Of a DNA stretch of 36,833 nt, positions 23,220 to 31,777 are shown piece by piece. Numbering within the stretch: position 1 is the stretch's first letter; each line of letters opens with the position of its first letter. The DNA comes from Nitrospirota bacterium (lineage in GTDB: Bacteria > Nitrospirota > Thermodesulfovibrionia > Thermodesulfovibrionales > Dissulfurispiraceae), in assembly GCA_021791055.1 (NCBI GenBank), contig JAJYXI010000076.1:1-36833 (forward strand), written 5' to 3'. The position numbers were made by a program, and so were the translations under genes. The notes below the pieces were generated by a model. The model had not been told where the DNA came from. It did no database searches and saw only the letters and a program-made list of their open reading frames with translations.

Positions 23220-24619
23220 TACTTTTCCTCCTTATAAACTGGCAGTTCTATTGTAAAGGTGGTGCCAACCCCTACCTTGCTTTCAACCCTGATATCCCCT
23301 TTGTGCTTTTTAATTATGCCGTAACTAACCGACAGTCCGAGCCCTGTTCCACCCACACCTTTTGTGCTGAAAAACGGATCAAATATGTGCGGCAAAAACT
23401 CAGGCGGTATGCCTTTACCGGTGTCCATAACAGTCACCTCTACAAAGCCGCTGCTGCTTCCATCCCTCGATGAAATAAAAAGCACACCTCCTCCTGACAT
23501 TGCCTGTACTGCATTGGTGATAAGGTTTACAAGCACCTGCTGTATCTGGTGCTCATCGATAAACAGAGGAGGAAGACCATCTTTGAGGTTTAACCTTGTT
23601 TCAATATTGGATATGTCGATCATGTTCTGTACGAGATTAAGGGTCTTACTTATGATCTCATTAATATTGGTCTTTTTAAGATTTGCCTCCTTCGGTTTTG
23701 AAAAGTCCAACAGGTTCCTGACGATCTCTTTTATTCTCTCTGTCTCTCCCTCCACCTTATTCATAAACTCGATCCTCTCTTCCCTGTTCAATTTGTCGTA
23801 GAGCTCCGTATATGTCTGTGCAATCATGGAGATATTATTAAGGGGATTTGTCAATTCATGGGCCACACCCGCCGTAAGAACACCGAGGGATGCAAGTTTC
23901 TTGGACTGGATAATCTGTTCTTCCCGATTTCTGAGTTCTTCGGACATGAAGTTAATGGCCTTGATGACAGCCCCTAATTCATCATTCAATATTATTCCCT
24001 CTATCTTCCTGAAGTTTCCTTCCGATATGGACATGGCAAGGTTCTCTATCTCCCTCAAAGACCTCAATATCTTCTGGGAAATAAAATGGCTCACAACAAT
24101 AGCTGACAGGAATATAGCCCAGAAAGAATAGAAGAGTATCCTCTTTGAGTTTGAAATAATATCGTTTACACCCGTCCTCTCAAGATGCGTTATATTTTCT
24201 GAAAATTCCTTCAGTTTTTTGCCTTCTGTCCTGAGCTTTGCTTCCATCTGCAAATTCCGGTTAGCGCTCTTCCTCATCTCCTCGACAACATCCGAGTAGC
24301 TTTTCAGATGCAGATTTAGCAGCTCAAAATTCTTCTCGCCAACAGCACGAACCACATCATTTTTCACAAGCCCTATCGATTCCACGGTCTTGTCTATTTT
24401 TTCCCTTATATCAAAAAGCGCTGCTTCATCCTTATACAAAAAGAAGTTCTTTTCCGACAGCCTCATCTCAAGAAAGGATGCATTCAGGTCGTCCGCTATC
24501 TCCACAAATCTCAGCTTCGTGAGCATCAGATTCAGGTTCTGGAATGCAAAGAGTCCTATCAGTACAATCAAGGCTACATTAAAGACATTGGAAAGTATAA
24601 TCTTATGTTCTATTTTCAT
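23219..24619 (-). CDS. Membrane sensor histidine kinase with four-helix-bundle-like sensor
   Basis: The 466-residue kinase has a transmembrane helix (7-27), a long helical periplasmic region (28-160, 4HB-type by its heptad-like charge pattern), a second helix (~161-180), HAMP (~182-235), HisKA with AHELTNPLNNIS (His254) and HATPase_c (MDTGKGIPPEF, GTGLGLSVSYGI). It is adjacent to the lone receiver with a one-base junction, so that is its probable partner. It follows the DUF202-repeat gene by 5 nt. Confidence 0.93.
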   Translation of the reverse strand: MKIEHKIILSNVFNVALIVLIGLFAFQNLNLMLTKLRFVEIADDLNASFLEMRLSEKNFFLYKDEAALFDIREKIDKTVESIGLVKNDVVRAVGEKNFELLNLHLKSYSDVVEEMRKSANRNLQMEAKLRTEGKKLKEFSENITHLERTGVNDIISNSKRILFYSFWAIFLSAIVVSHFISQKILRSLREIENLAMSISEGNFRKIEGIILNDELGAVIKAINFMSEELRNREEQIIQSKKLASLGVLTAGVAHELTNPLNNISMIAQTYTELYDKLNREERIEFMNKVEGETERIKEIVRNLLDFSKPKEANLKKTNINEIISKTLNLVQNMIDISNIETRLNLKDGLPPLFIDEHQIQQVLVNLITNAVQAMSGGGVLFISSRDGSSSGFVEVTVMDTGKGIPPEFLPHIFDPFFSTKGVGGTGLGLSVSYGIIKKHKGDIRVESKVGVGTTFTIELPVYKEEK

Positions 24620-24624
24620 ATTTA

Positions 24625-25830
24625 TTATTCAGGCACAGGACATCTGGGGATTTCCGATTGCTCCTTTCTTACAGGCATGTACCACAATATGCCGTCCGTA
24701 ATCATCAATATCCCTGCAATAACAAGCATGGAATCGAATACCGTTAATAAACTGAAACCGAAATAGTGCATAAGGCCGAAGCCGACGCTGGAAAAGGAAA
24801 CACCCGTTCTTATAAATGCAAGGCCTGTCCTCGCGCGGGCATAGATGGTGCGATAGCACGCAGCCACGGTGCGCTGTCCCGCAAGCACATTCCTCTCTCT
24901 GGCAAGGTGGGTTCGCTCCCTGCTGGAAGGGGAGGGATAAAGGATTGTGCAGTGGTCGGCTAAAAAATCGCCGAGACGGGCAAGCATTGTCCCTTTTGTG
25001 GAAATTTCCGCGCCTGTGTTTTCAATAAAATGGTAATTCTCGAGAAAATGCACGGTTGCAGAGGTCACCTCCACAAGTGTATGGTGCTCCGGCGGTCTCA
25101 TCCTCGATTTTCTTATTTTAAGATAGTTGGACAATCCGAATATGACAAAGAAAAAGCCTGCAGCCATCATAATCCAGTAGAAATAAAACATAGAACCAAA
25201 TTTATGGGTGCGCATAAGGGTGTCGGATATTGCTATAAATCCAAGCCCCCACCTGAGAAATGCAAGGCCTGTCCTTCCCTTTGCAAGGTCATTCCTGTAG
25301 CAAGCGAGTCTTGTCCTCCAGTGGGCCATTGTATTGCGCCAGAATGCAAGGCCTGTCCTCTCGGTTCCTATCAGATGTCCTGGTTTTGCGTGTAAAAAAT
25401 CCTGAATGAACCACTGGATATCCTCGGCCAGTGCCACCCAGAATTCGTATCTTTCAGCCTTGATATATTTCCTGACCTCATCTAAAACTGTGCGGTCTTC
25501 AGGATTATTGGCAGCTATGACAACAGTGTCGCCATCTCTAATTATGGGAAACCACTGGCTCATGGAAAGCCTTTCTCCGTCAAGACCCGAGAGCAGTTCA
25601 GGCGGGATGGGCATCTTTTCGTCGTATTCCACGAAGGGACAGTTATAATACCCGGAAAGCGCCTGAAGCAAAATGCGCCGCGGCACTCCGAATTCCCTTA
25701 TCAGCGCCCTCTCAAGTTCGATGCCCCTTGCAATGGCAGTAGTCTCCGCTGCACGGAGCTGCTGTTCGGTTAAAACTCCCCAGTCCAGCAATATAAGGAA
25801 TCTTTCTGTTGCCGTATCAAAGGTCATCAT
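24625..25830 (-). CDS. MshEN-like protein with two DUF202-like heptad/membrane modules
   Basis: This is a 401-residue protein from ATG 25830; the open frame reaches 25887, but that would overlap the previous gene by 71 bases. N-terminal ~150 residues resemble the GspE/PilB N-terminal (MshEN) domain: LDWGVLTEQQLRAAE, LIREFGVPRRILLQALSGYY, CPFVEYDE. Two modules follow (about 156-238 and 302-388), each made of four to six heptads of the form x-R-T/N-x-L/M-A-x (TERTGLAF, RERNVLAG, ARTGLAF, IRTGVSF) running into two hydrophobic helices and ending near WYMP. This is the DUF202 signature multiplied. Function unknown. It probably forms a membrane complex with the longer paralogue encoded just upstream, whose 3' end it overlaps by 14 nt. 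Confidence 0.8.
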   Translation of the reverse strand: MMTFDTATERFLILLDWGVLTEQQLRAAETTAIARGIELERALIREFGVPRRILLQALSGYYNCPFVEYDEKMPIPPELLSGLDGERLSMSQWFPIIRDGDTVVIAANNPEDRTVLDEVRKYIKAERYEFWVALAEDIQWFIQDFLHAKPGHLIGTERTGLAFWRNTMAHWRTRLACYRNDLAKGRTGLAFLRWGLGFIAISDTLMRTHKFGSMFYFYWIMMAAGFFFVIFGLSNYLKIRKSRMRPPEHHTLVEVTSATVHFLENYHFIENTGAEISTKGTMLARLGDFLADHCTILYPSPSSRERTHLARERNVLAGQRTVAACYRTIYARARTGLAFIRTGVSFSSVGFGLMHYFGFSLLTVFDSMLVIAGILMITDGILWYMPVRKEQSEIPRCPVPE

Positions 25831-27457
25831 GACTGAATATCGCCTTTCTCCAATAACGGGCAGGCTTCCCGTAATCAGGCACAACAATCTCCATCTCTCC
25901 GAAACAGTACGGGAATTGCCTCTTTATCCTTTCAGCAGGGATATTCCAGTAAAGCCCGTCGGCAATGAACATCAGGCCGAACACTATCATCAAAACATCG
26001 AATATTGTCCATGCCTTATTGCCTGTCCCGAAATAAACCAGAAGTCCTATGCCAACAGCAGATATGGCCATACCTGTTCTTATGAATGCCATTCCCGTCC
26101 TCGACCTTGCCATCACAGTGCGGAGCCTCGCCATCACATTCCTTCTGTCGGCAAGCACTGTCCTTTCGAGGGCAAGTCCTGTGGTTGCCCATATGCCCGG
26201 AGAGTGGGATGCCCTGACAGGAGGAACACATACATACTCTGCATTTATCTGTTTAAGGGAGGGAGGGAAAACAAAATCCCATATACTCCTGTTATCCTCC
26301 GACCTCTGCACCGACTCAAAGCCTTCTATTCCGGCGCTGCGCCCCGGAAGATACCAGTAGAAACCTTCCATTGCCATCAAAATGCCTACCAGTATAAGAG
26401 TAAAATCGAATGCAGTCCACGGTCCGATATGGAATTGCCTCAGCAGCGCAATGCCGAGACCGATAAAGGCAATACCTGTGCGCGTGAAGGCAAGCCCTGT
26501 GCGCGCCCGCGCCATGGCTGTTCTATAGCATGCAAGGACCGTTCTTTCTTCAGCCATATCAGTCCTGTCGCCGGCAAGAAACCTCCGTCTCATCACCGGA
26601 GACAGGTTGTTCCAGCCGGAGCGCAGTTTATCCGCTCCTTCTACTGGATCGGTGCGGGTGAAACACGGGTTATCTCCGGGGTCGGAAACCTTAAGAACCG
26701 TGCTTCCCCATGTCGGCTCCGTAGAGGTGCAGTCAAGCAGTTTCTTGCCAGTCCTACGAGCAGGGAGATACCACATAAGGCCGTCCATTGCCATCACGAT
26801 GCCGGCCATAAAAAGTAATGCTTCAAAAACGGTGAGATAGCCTATGCCGAAAATCCTTAAAAGCACTAAGGAAATGGCTATAAAAGATATCCCTGTGCGG
26901 AGAAAGGCAAGACCTGTCCTTCCCTTTGCAAGGGATGTCCTGTAACACGCCATTGTGGAGCGGCGGTCAGCAAGAAATGTCCTTACCTTTGCAAGGGGCG
27001 TCCTTCCTGCCGGTGAGGGAAAATGGGGATTCACATCAAAATTATGTTCGATAATCCTTATGAGGTCGGAAGGCAGGGCAACGATGAAATCTATTTCCTC
27101 AATTTTGAGGGTCTTTTTTATGTCTTCGACAACAGCATGGTCATAAGGATTGTATGCAATTACTTCAGCCCTATGCTGTCTGACAGAGAGTGGAAACCAG
27201 AGGGCATATTTAAGCCTCTCCATATTTAGCCGCATGGTAAGGAAATAAGAGGCCATAACACTCTCATCATACTCCACAAAGGGATAGCCGTAATATTCAG
27301 AAAGGCAGAATAATACCTCGTGTCTCGGGATGCCTTTTTCTATCAAGAGATCTTCGGGATATTTACCTGAAGTCTTTGATTCCTTTATGACTTCATCCAA
27401 TCCATCATGGGTTATAATCTCTCTTTTAGTTAATCGCTCAAATTTTTTATTCAACAT
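25817..27457 (-). CDS. MshEN-like protein with three DUF202-like heptad/membrane modules
   Basis: The 546-residue protein has an N-terminal MshEN-like domain (1-145; ITHDGLDEVIKESKTSGKYP, LLIEKGIPRHEVLFCLSEYY, YPFVEYDES) followed by three DUF202-like modules (about 151-235, 292-373, 425-511). Each module starts with four or five exact heptads such as ERTVLAD-RRNVMAR-LRTVMAR-SRTGMAF-IRTGMAI, then two hydrophobic helices with a G-I-L/V-M-A-M-x-G-x-x-W-Y turn and a WYLPxR end. Modules are joined by variable acidic or Pro-rich linkers. MshEN domains of secretion ATPases can bind c-di-GMP, but no ATPase domain is present here. Function unknown. It lies 34 nt after a universal stress protein gene. 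Confidence 0.82.
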   Translation of the reverse strand: MLNKKFERLTKREIITHDGLDEVIKESKTSGKYPEDLLIEKGIPRHEVLFCLSEYYGYPFVEYDESVMASYFLTMRLNMERLKYALWFPLSVRQHRAEVIAYNPYDHAVVEDIKKTLKIEEIDFIVALPSDLIRIIEHNFDVNPHFPSPAGRTPLAKVRTFLADRRSTMACYRTSLAKGRTGLAFLRTGISFIAISLVLLRIFGIGYLTVFEALLFMAGIVMAMDGLMWYLPARRTGKKLLDCTSTEPTWGSTVLKVSDPGDNPCFTRTDPVEGADKLRSGWNNLSPVMRRRFLAGDRTDMAEERTVLACYRTAMARARTGLAFTRTGIAFIGLGIALLRQFHIGPWTAFDFTLILVGILMAMEGFYWYLPGRSAGIEGFESVQRSEDNRSIWDFVFPPSLKQINAEYVCVPPVRASHSPGIWATTGLALERTVLADRRNVMARLRTVMARSRTGMAFIRTGMAISAVGIGLLVYFGTGNKAWTIFDVLMIVFGLMFIADGLYWNIPAERIKRQFPYCFGEMEIVVPDYGKPARYWRKAIFSHDDL

Positions 27458-27491
27458 AAATAATGATAAGTAGCCGGAGTGAATTGCTGAA

Positions 27492-27911
27492 TCAGTTGCT
27501 CACCACCAGTACAGGACAGGGCGCCTGATTGATGACCTTTTCCACGACATTATCGCCAAAAAACTTTCTGAGCCAGTTCCGCTTCTGTGCTCCCATTATG
27601 ATAAGGTCGCATCTCTCATCTTCCGCCACTTCTATAATCTTTTTATCGACCTCGCCTTCTTCAAGCCTCGTCTTTATCAGGGCCCCCTCGGTTCTTGCAA
27701 TAGCCTTCATCTCGGAAACAGCCTTAGTGCCTTCGCTGTCCAGCACGGCTTCAATATTCTTTATTCCCACGAGATTAAGGTCTCCCTCGTAGGGAGGAAT
27801 AACCTTCACAACCGTAACCCAGCATTTTTCATCACGGGCAAGCTGCAATCCTTCTGTAAGCACATCCTTTGAACCGTTCACTGCTATTAAAATCTTCCTA
27901 TATCCTTTCAT
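27492..27911 (-). CDS. Universal stress protein (UspA family), single domain
   Basis: The 139-residue Usp domain starts MKGYRKILIAVNGSKDV and ends with the typical APCPVLVVSN. The glycine-rich ATP motif (G-2x-G-9x-G-S/T) is degenerate (GAQKRNWLRKFFGDN), so it probably does not bind ATP in the standard way. Part of a run of three Usp genes in the same operon. Confidence 0.9.
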   Translation of the reverse strand: MKGYRKILIAVNGSKDVLTEGLQLARDEKCWVTVVKVIPPYEGDLNLVGIKNIEAVLDSEGTKAVSEMKAIARTEGALIKTRLEEGEVDKKIIEVAEDERCDLIIMGAQKRNWLRKFFGDNVVEKVINQAPCPVLVVSN

Positions 27912-27952
27912 CTTCTATCACCTCTCAATACTCCATTACTCCATTCCGTTGT

Positions 27953-28810
27953 TTACCTCACTGCCAGTATGGGACAAGGGGCATTCATTATTACCCTTTC
28001 AGTTGTGCTTCCCATAATCGCCTTACTAACCCCCTTCCATCCATAAGTCCCTATAACTATCAAATCGTTCTTCAATTTACCGGCGGTCTCTATAATCCTG
28101 TCTCCTGCGGCCCCTTCCTGAATTGCCGTAGATATTGACAGTCCACGGGACGAGGCAATCTTATTCGCCTCGGCGGTAATCCTTTGTACCTCCTGCATAA
28201 GGCTCTTTTTTATGGACTCTGTTTTGAAAAACTCCACCATCTCTTCATAACGCGGAATTACATACAGAACAGTTATCTCTGCATTATCCATTCTTGACAG
28301 CTCGCAGGCGTGCTCAAGGGCCTTTTTGCTGAATTCGGAACCGTCAAAGGGAACAAGTATTGATTTGTACTGCCCTGTGCATTCACTGCATGGTTTCTTT
28401 ACCACAAGAACATCACACGGTGAATTGACAATCACCTTCGATGTCACACTCCCCATGACCAGTCTTTTCAGTCCCTTTCTGCCGTAAGTTCCCATTGCGA
28501 TGAGGTCAGCCTTCTTCCCCGCCGCAATATCAGTTATCACATCGGGCGGTTCACCCTCGCATATAAGGGACTCCACTTCTATTCCGAATTCGGATGAAAT
28601 TGTCTCCCTCGCCTGATAGCAAACCTTTTTACCGAGTTCAAAGCGTTTCTCCCTCTGCTCCGGCGCAAGGCTGAATTCCTCCTCGTCAAAGTAAACAGCA
28701 TGTACCATAATGACTTTACCACCATGCCTCTTTGCCAAGTTTGAGGACTCTATGAGCGCTGCCCTGCTGAATTCCGAGCCGTCAAATGCCACAAGTATTG
28801 TTTTATACAT
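27953..28810 (-). CDS. Tandem-domain universal stress protein
   Basis: This 285-residue protein contains two Usp domains (1-142 and 149-285). Both retain the ATP-binding motif: GTYGRKGLKRLVMGS and GTYGWKGVSKAIMGS. The linker holds CSEC (140s region). The start codon shares its last base with the stop of the TIGR02186 gene. Tandem Usp proteins are cytoplasmic nucleotide-binding stress proteins. Operon context with a sulfite exporter and redox kinases suggests a redox or energy-stress role. Confidence 0.93.
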   Translation of the reverse strand: MYKTILVAFDGSEFSRAALIESSNLAKRHGGKVIMVHAVYFDEEEFSLAPEQREKRFELGKKVCYQARETISSEFGIEVESLICEGEPPDVITDIAAGKKADLIAMGTYGRKGLKRLVMGSVTSKVIVNSPCDVLVVKKPCSECTGQYKSILVPFDGSEFSKKALEHACELSRMDNAEITVLYVIPRYEEMVEFFKTESIKKSLMQEVQRITAEANKIASSRGLSISTAIQEGAAGDRIIETAGKLKNDLIVIGTYGWKGVSKAIMGSTTERVIMNAPCPILAVR

Positions 28811-29619
28811 CAGTGTGCTCCTCCGCCTTTCCTGAATATCAAGCCCACTCCGAAACCTGCGCCCAGCGCCGCAACTATTGATATGATTCCGTATAAGGCA
28901 CCATTGTTTTTAGCCATATCGGCAAAAGTTTTCACGACACCGACCTGCTCAACAGTTATGCTGGATTGTGCGGTCTCCACAACCCTCCTGTCTTTCACCG
29001 CATATGCCGTAACAGTATATGTTCCGGGAGGAACCTGATACGGCCACTCGGTAAGGATATAATAATTCCCCTTTCCGTCCTTTTCTGTTAAGGATATCTT
29101 CCCTGTGGATGTGGAATATAACCTCGAATCCTCTTTAAACCTCACAAACTCGTTAAACCATTTTGTTTTTTCCTCTTCATTGGCAACAGGGCTCATCTGT
29201 ATGTGCTTTGCCAGTGCAGGATAGCCGATGACATACCTTTCCATATCTTCGGCGCTCAATATATCCTCTATTTTTTTAGTACTGTGGAGGAAGTAAATGC
29301 CCGGTACATGCTCTGCATTCAGAGAGCCCACATTCATCCACAGCAAACCCGCTATCTTTCCTTTCTGCTTCAGCACCTCATGCCCGTCAGGAGAGGTTAA
29401 TTTGATAATGAGGTCAACTCCGGGATCGGCTGTTCCCCTTACGCTCATCGTGCTGCCGTGATAAAAGAAGTCTATCTTTATATGGCTGTGATTTGCATCC
29501 ATAGTCAATTCGGCAAATGCCTCATCTTGCGGCATGAACAGTCCGAAAAATGCAAGGTTTAAGAAGTAGAAAAGGCTCAAGATTTTCGATCTTTTAGCTT
29601 TTAATTTTGAATTTCTCAT
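28810..29619 (-). CDS. TIGR02186/Alph_Pro_TM family membrane-anchored protein
   Basis: The 269-residue protein from ATG 29619 has AGGAGG upstream and starts one base after the TauE stop (the open frame extends to 29643). It has an N-terminal signal-like helix (ending near DEAFA), an extracytoplasmic beta-rich domain (NHSHIKIDFFYHGSTMSV ... PPGTYTVTAYAV) and a C-terminal transmembrane helix (~240-262) with GAGFGVGLIF. It matches the family commonly found next to TauE/SafE transporters. Role unknown, possibly a partner of the exporter. Confidence 0.82.
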   Translation of the reverse strand: MRNSKLKAKRSKILSLFYFLNLAFFGLFMPQDEAFAELTMDANHSHIKIDFFYHGSTMSVRGTADPGVDLIIKLTSPDGHEVLKQKGKIAGLLWMNVGSLNAEHVPGIYFLHSTKKIEDILSAEDMERYVIGYPALAKHIQMSPVANEEEKTKWFNEFVRFKEDSRLYSTSTGKISLTEKDGKGNYYILTEWPYQVPPGTYTVTAYAVKDRRVVETAQSSITVEQVGVVKTFADMAKNNGALYGIISIVAALGAGFGVGLIFRKGGGAH

Positions 29620-29620
29620 A

Positions 29621-30553
29621 TTAGTGTCCTCCTGCCTGTCCAAGCAGTAATGATGGGGTTAATGTGAGCTCAAAAATTATCTTCACGGTCACAACAAGCA
29701 CTATCACTGCAAGGATTATCTTGAGCTGCTCGCCCTTGAGCTTCCTTCCAAATACCGTTCCAACCTGGGCTCCGATAGTTGAACCTAAAAGCAGCAGCAC
29801 TGCAAGGATAAAGTCTACATTGTGATTGGTGTATGCCTGAAGGAAAGTGACCTCTATGCAGTTAAACAATATCTGAAAAAGGCTTGTACCCACAACAACA
29901 TGCATGGGCATTCTCAGAATGTACACCATCACAGGAACCATTAAGAAGCCTCCTCCCACGCCCATCACTGCCGCAAGGATTCCCACAAAGCCTCCGAAGA
30001 CGATGGGCACGAGCGCCGAATGGGTTACGCCTGATTTTTCATAATGGGTCTGAAGGGGCAGGGATTTGAGGAACTTTGTGACGGCTGATTCTTTAACGGG
30101 GGATTCCGTAAGGGAGACCTCGTTCCCCTTACGCGCTTTCTTCATGCTCTGTAAACTCTCTATAAACATGTATGTGCCCACTATACCGAGCATCAATACA
30201 TAGGTCATCTTTATCACAAAGTCCGCATTTCCCATTGCCCTTAGAATCTTTATTCCCTGAACTCCTATAAGTCCGCCGATGAAGCCTCCTATGAGGAGAT
30301 GGAAACCCATCTTGAAATCCACATTGCCCACCTTCCAGTGCGCATATGTACCGGAAGTGGATGCCGCCACTATCTGGTTTGAGTCTGTTGCTGCTGCAAC
30401 CGTTGAAGGTATGCCGAACATAATCAAGAGCGGCGTCATCAAGAAACCGCCTCCTACCCCGAAAAGCCCCGAAAGCAGGCCCACAGCCAGGCCAAGCCCC
30501 ACAGGGATTAAGATGTTAATACTCGTTAATGCTACCGGCAAATAAAGATACAT
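29621..30553 (-). CDS. TauE/SafE-family sulfite/sulfonate exporter
   Basis: The 310-residue polytopic protein has the duplicated TauE/SafE motif: GLLSGLFGVGGGFLMTPLL (about 23-41) and GILAAVMGVGGGFLMVPVM (about 185-203), with roughly eight to nine transmembrane segments and a charged central loop (~125-165). Family members move sulfite, sulfoacetate or related organosulfur anions. Given thiosulfate/sulfite oxidation genes nearby, sulfite removal is a reasonable guess. GGAGGAGAG precedes the ATG. It is followed with no gap by its usual TIGR02186 neighbour. Confidence 0.92.
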   Translation of the reverse strand: MYLYLPVALTSINILIPVGLGLAVGLLSGLFGVGGGFLMTPLLIMFGIPSTVAAATDSNQIVAASTSGTYAHWKVGNVDFKMGFHLLIGGFIGGLIGVQGIKILRAMGNADFVIKMTYVLMLGIVGTYMFIESLQSMKKARKGNEVSLTESPVKESAVTKFLKSLPLQTHYEKSGVTHSALVPIVFGGFVGILAAVMGVGGGFLMVPVMVYILRMPMHVVVGTSLFQILFNCIEVTFLQAYTNHNVDFILAVLLLLGSTIGAQVGTVFGRKLKGEQLKIILAVIVLVVTVKIIFELTLTPSLLLGQAGGH

Positions 30554-30584
30554 CTAATCTCTCCTCCTTTTAAACTATTTTTTA

Positions 30585-31082
30585 TTAAGCAACATGCGCC
30601 TTTGCATTCTTTGCCATTGTTACAATCGGCCTTGATGCCGTTTTTACAAGCCTGTTAAGTTCCTTGGCAGTAATATTGCCGTCATGTGTAATGCTCGGAC
30701 TTAAAAGCACCATATCGATTTTTGTGTTCTGCCTGAGAATATTCCTTATTGCAGAGACAACATCCGTCGCTGCAGTATTGACATCCGCAGCAATGCCGGA
30801 CTTCCTGCATCTCTCCATTAGAAGACCGACTCTTTCTTCATAACTTTCGTTATTTTTTTGGAGGTCGTCCATTATCAATTCCCTTGCTGTCTTAAACTCT
30901 CCTTCTTCCGCAAAGGTAACCGCTGTCATCAAATCTTCAAACTTTTCCATCACCCTCCTTCTATAGATCATTAATATGGAGATGTCTTCATTCATGGTCT
31001 TTGCCAGATCCACAGCATAGGAAAGCCCTGCTTCGAAGCTCTCGTCATGATAGGTGACAAACAAAAGCTGCTTCTTTCCCAT
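30585..31082 (-). CDS. Usp-like protein, divergent
   Basis: This 165-residue protein has an alpha/beta layout like universal stress proteins: QLLFVTYHDESFEAGLSYAVDLAKTMNEDISILMIYRR at the N-terminus, and KIDMVLLSPS ... SRPIVTMAKN at the C-terminus. It carries a helical insertion (~50-100) and no G-2x-G-9x-G motif. It is the first gene of the large operon, 24 nt from the likely start site of a sigma-54 promoter. GGAGG precedes the ATG. Confidence 0.75.
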   Translation of the reverse strand: MGKKQLLFVTYHDESFEAGLSYAVDLAKTMNEDISILMIYRRRVMEKFEDLMTAVTFAEEGEFKTARELIMDDLQKNNESYEERVGLLMERCRKSGIAADVNTAATDVVSAIRNILRQNTKIDMVLLSPSITHDGNITAKELNRLVKTASRPIVTMAKNAKAHVA

Positions 31083-31117
31083 CTTGCCTCCATTCTTTGA
31101 AATTCTATGAATAGAAA

Positions 31118-31133
31118 AGCAAGATGGATGCCA
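31118..31133 (-). promoter_or_regulatory. Sigma-54 promoter of the 14-kb operon
   Basis: The minus strand reads TGGCATCCATCTTGCT, with GG and GC ten bases apart and the full TTGC. The expected start is near 31106, 24 nt before the Usp-like ATG. The TGCAA-N8-TTGCA boxes found at the other two sigma-54 promoters are not seen within 120 bp upstream. Confidence 0.7.
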
Positions 31134-31247
31134 GAATATAAGTTATTGTTTTTATTTGATATTTTTAGAAGAAGGGTTGATTTTGCGTTTCAGATTTGAA
31201 CAGTGGTGAACAGTAGCATATAAAGATATATTTTGGGGTACTAAAGC

Positions 31248-31413
31248 AAGGGATATGGCTCGCTTTATTCGCAAAATAAACTACTTTTATACCAGTGCAT
31301 GTGCTTATTTGACCATAATGTATTCATCAAATTGTTTTGCGAGGCTTCTGCTTCGACTCCAGCCTCGTTGAGGTAAACCGTGATTTTGCTTCATAAAGCG
31401 AGCCATATCCCTT
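31248..31413. repeat. 166-bp element with perfect 21-bp terminal inverted repeats
   Basis: Bases 31248-31268 and 31393-31413 are exact inverted copies (AAGGGATATGGCTCGC... at the left). A smaller hairpin (CGAGGCT/AGCCTCG, 31340-31367) lies inside. The 9-mer ATATTTTGG flanks it at 31228-31236 and 31420-31428, though not directly at the ends. It looks like a MITE or a structured RNA. The rest of the 31134-31612 gap shows no gene; a partial palindrome GTTCCAATTTGAAAC is at 31504-31518. Confidence 0.65.
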
Positions 31414-31612
31414 TAAAAAATATTTTGGACAGAGGTGATTTTTGGTAAGAAACGAAGATAACGAAAAGGCTGCTAAAGGCTTTTATATTTTGACCTGAGA
31501 CTTGTTCCAATTTGAAACAGGAGGGAAGTATTCAGGATTGGATTATCGATACTAATGACATAGTTTATAGGTTTCTGTTCTAAGTTTTATTGACCGTTTT
31601 CCTTATTTATCA

Positions 31613-31777
31613 TTACCGTGCCGTATGCCCTCCTCCTATAATCTCAAATTTTCTGATTACGGCGCTGGATGTTTTATCGTCATTTTTGAAACTTTCAAAC
31701 TCTATTCCTGCAACAAACTTTTCAATTGCGGCCATGGCTTCAAGTATATCTTTAAGATATAATGAATGCTCTCTCAT
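31613..31777 (-). pseudogene. Truncated HepT-like (HEPN) toxin
   Basis: The 54-residue frame MREHSLYLKDILEAMAAIEK ... SSAVIRKFEIIGGGHTAR matches the N-terminal half of HepT/DUF86 RNases, normally ~110 residues. Homology is lost right after KFEIIG, where GEA-type sequence should continue. The catalytic R-x4-6-H region is therefore missing. Its ATG overlaps the antitoxin stop by four bases, the normal HepT-MntA arrangement. Confidence 0.7.

Noticed and set aside
25673-26818. Long plus-strand open frame (381 codons)
   Set aside because: It is the complement of the repetitive DUF202-module genes, and its apparent repeats mirror the heptads on the other strand. No sensible domain.
25817-27457. 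Possible CRISPR-like regular repetition in the heptad region
   Set aside because: The periodicity is 21 bp, coding, and diverged between units, with no spacers. It reflects protein heptads.
18541-27950. Shared ACTCCATTACTCCATT stretches near 18550 and 27935
   Set aside because: Two short copies of a simple low-complexity sequence at gene ends. Too little to call a repeat family or site.
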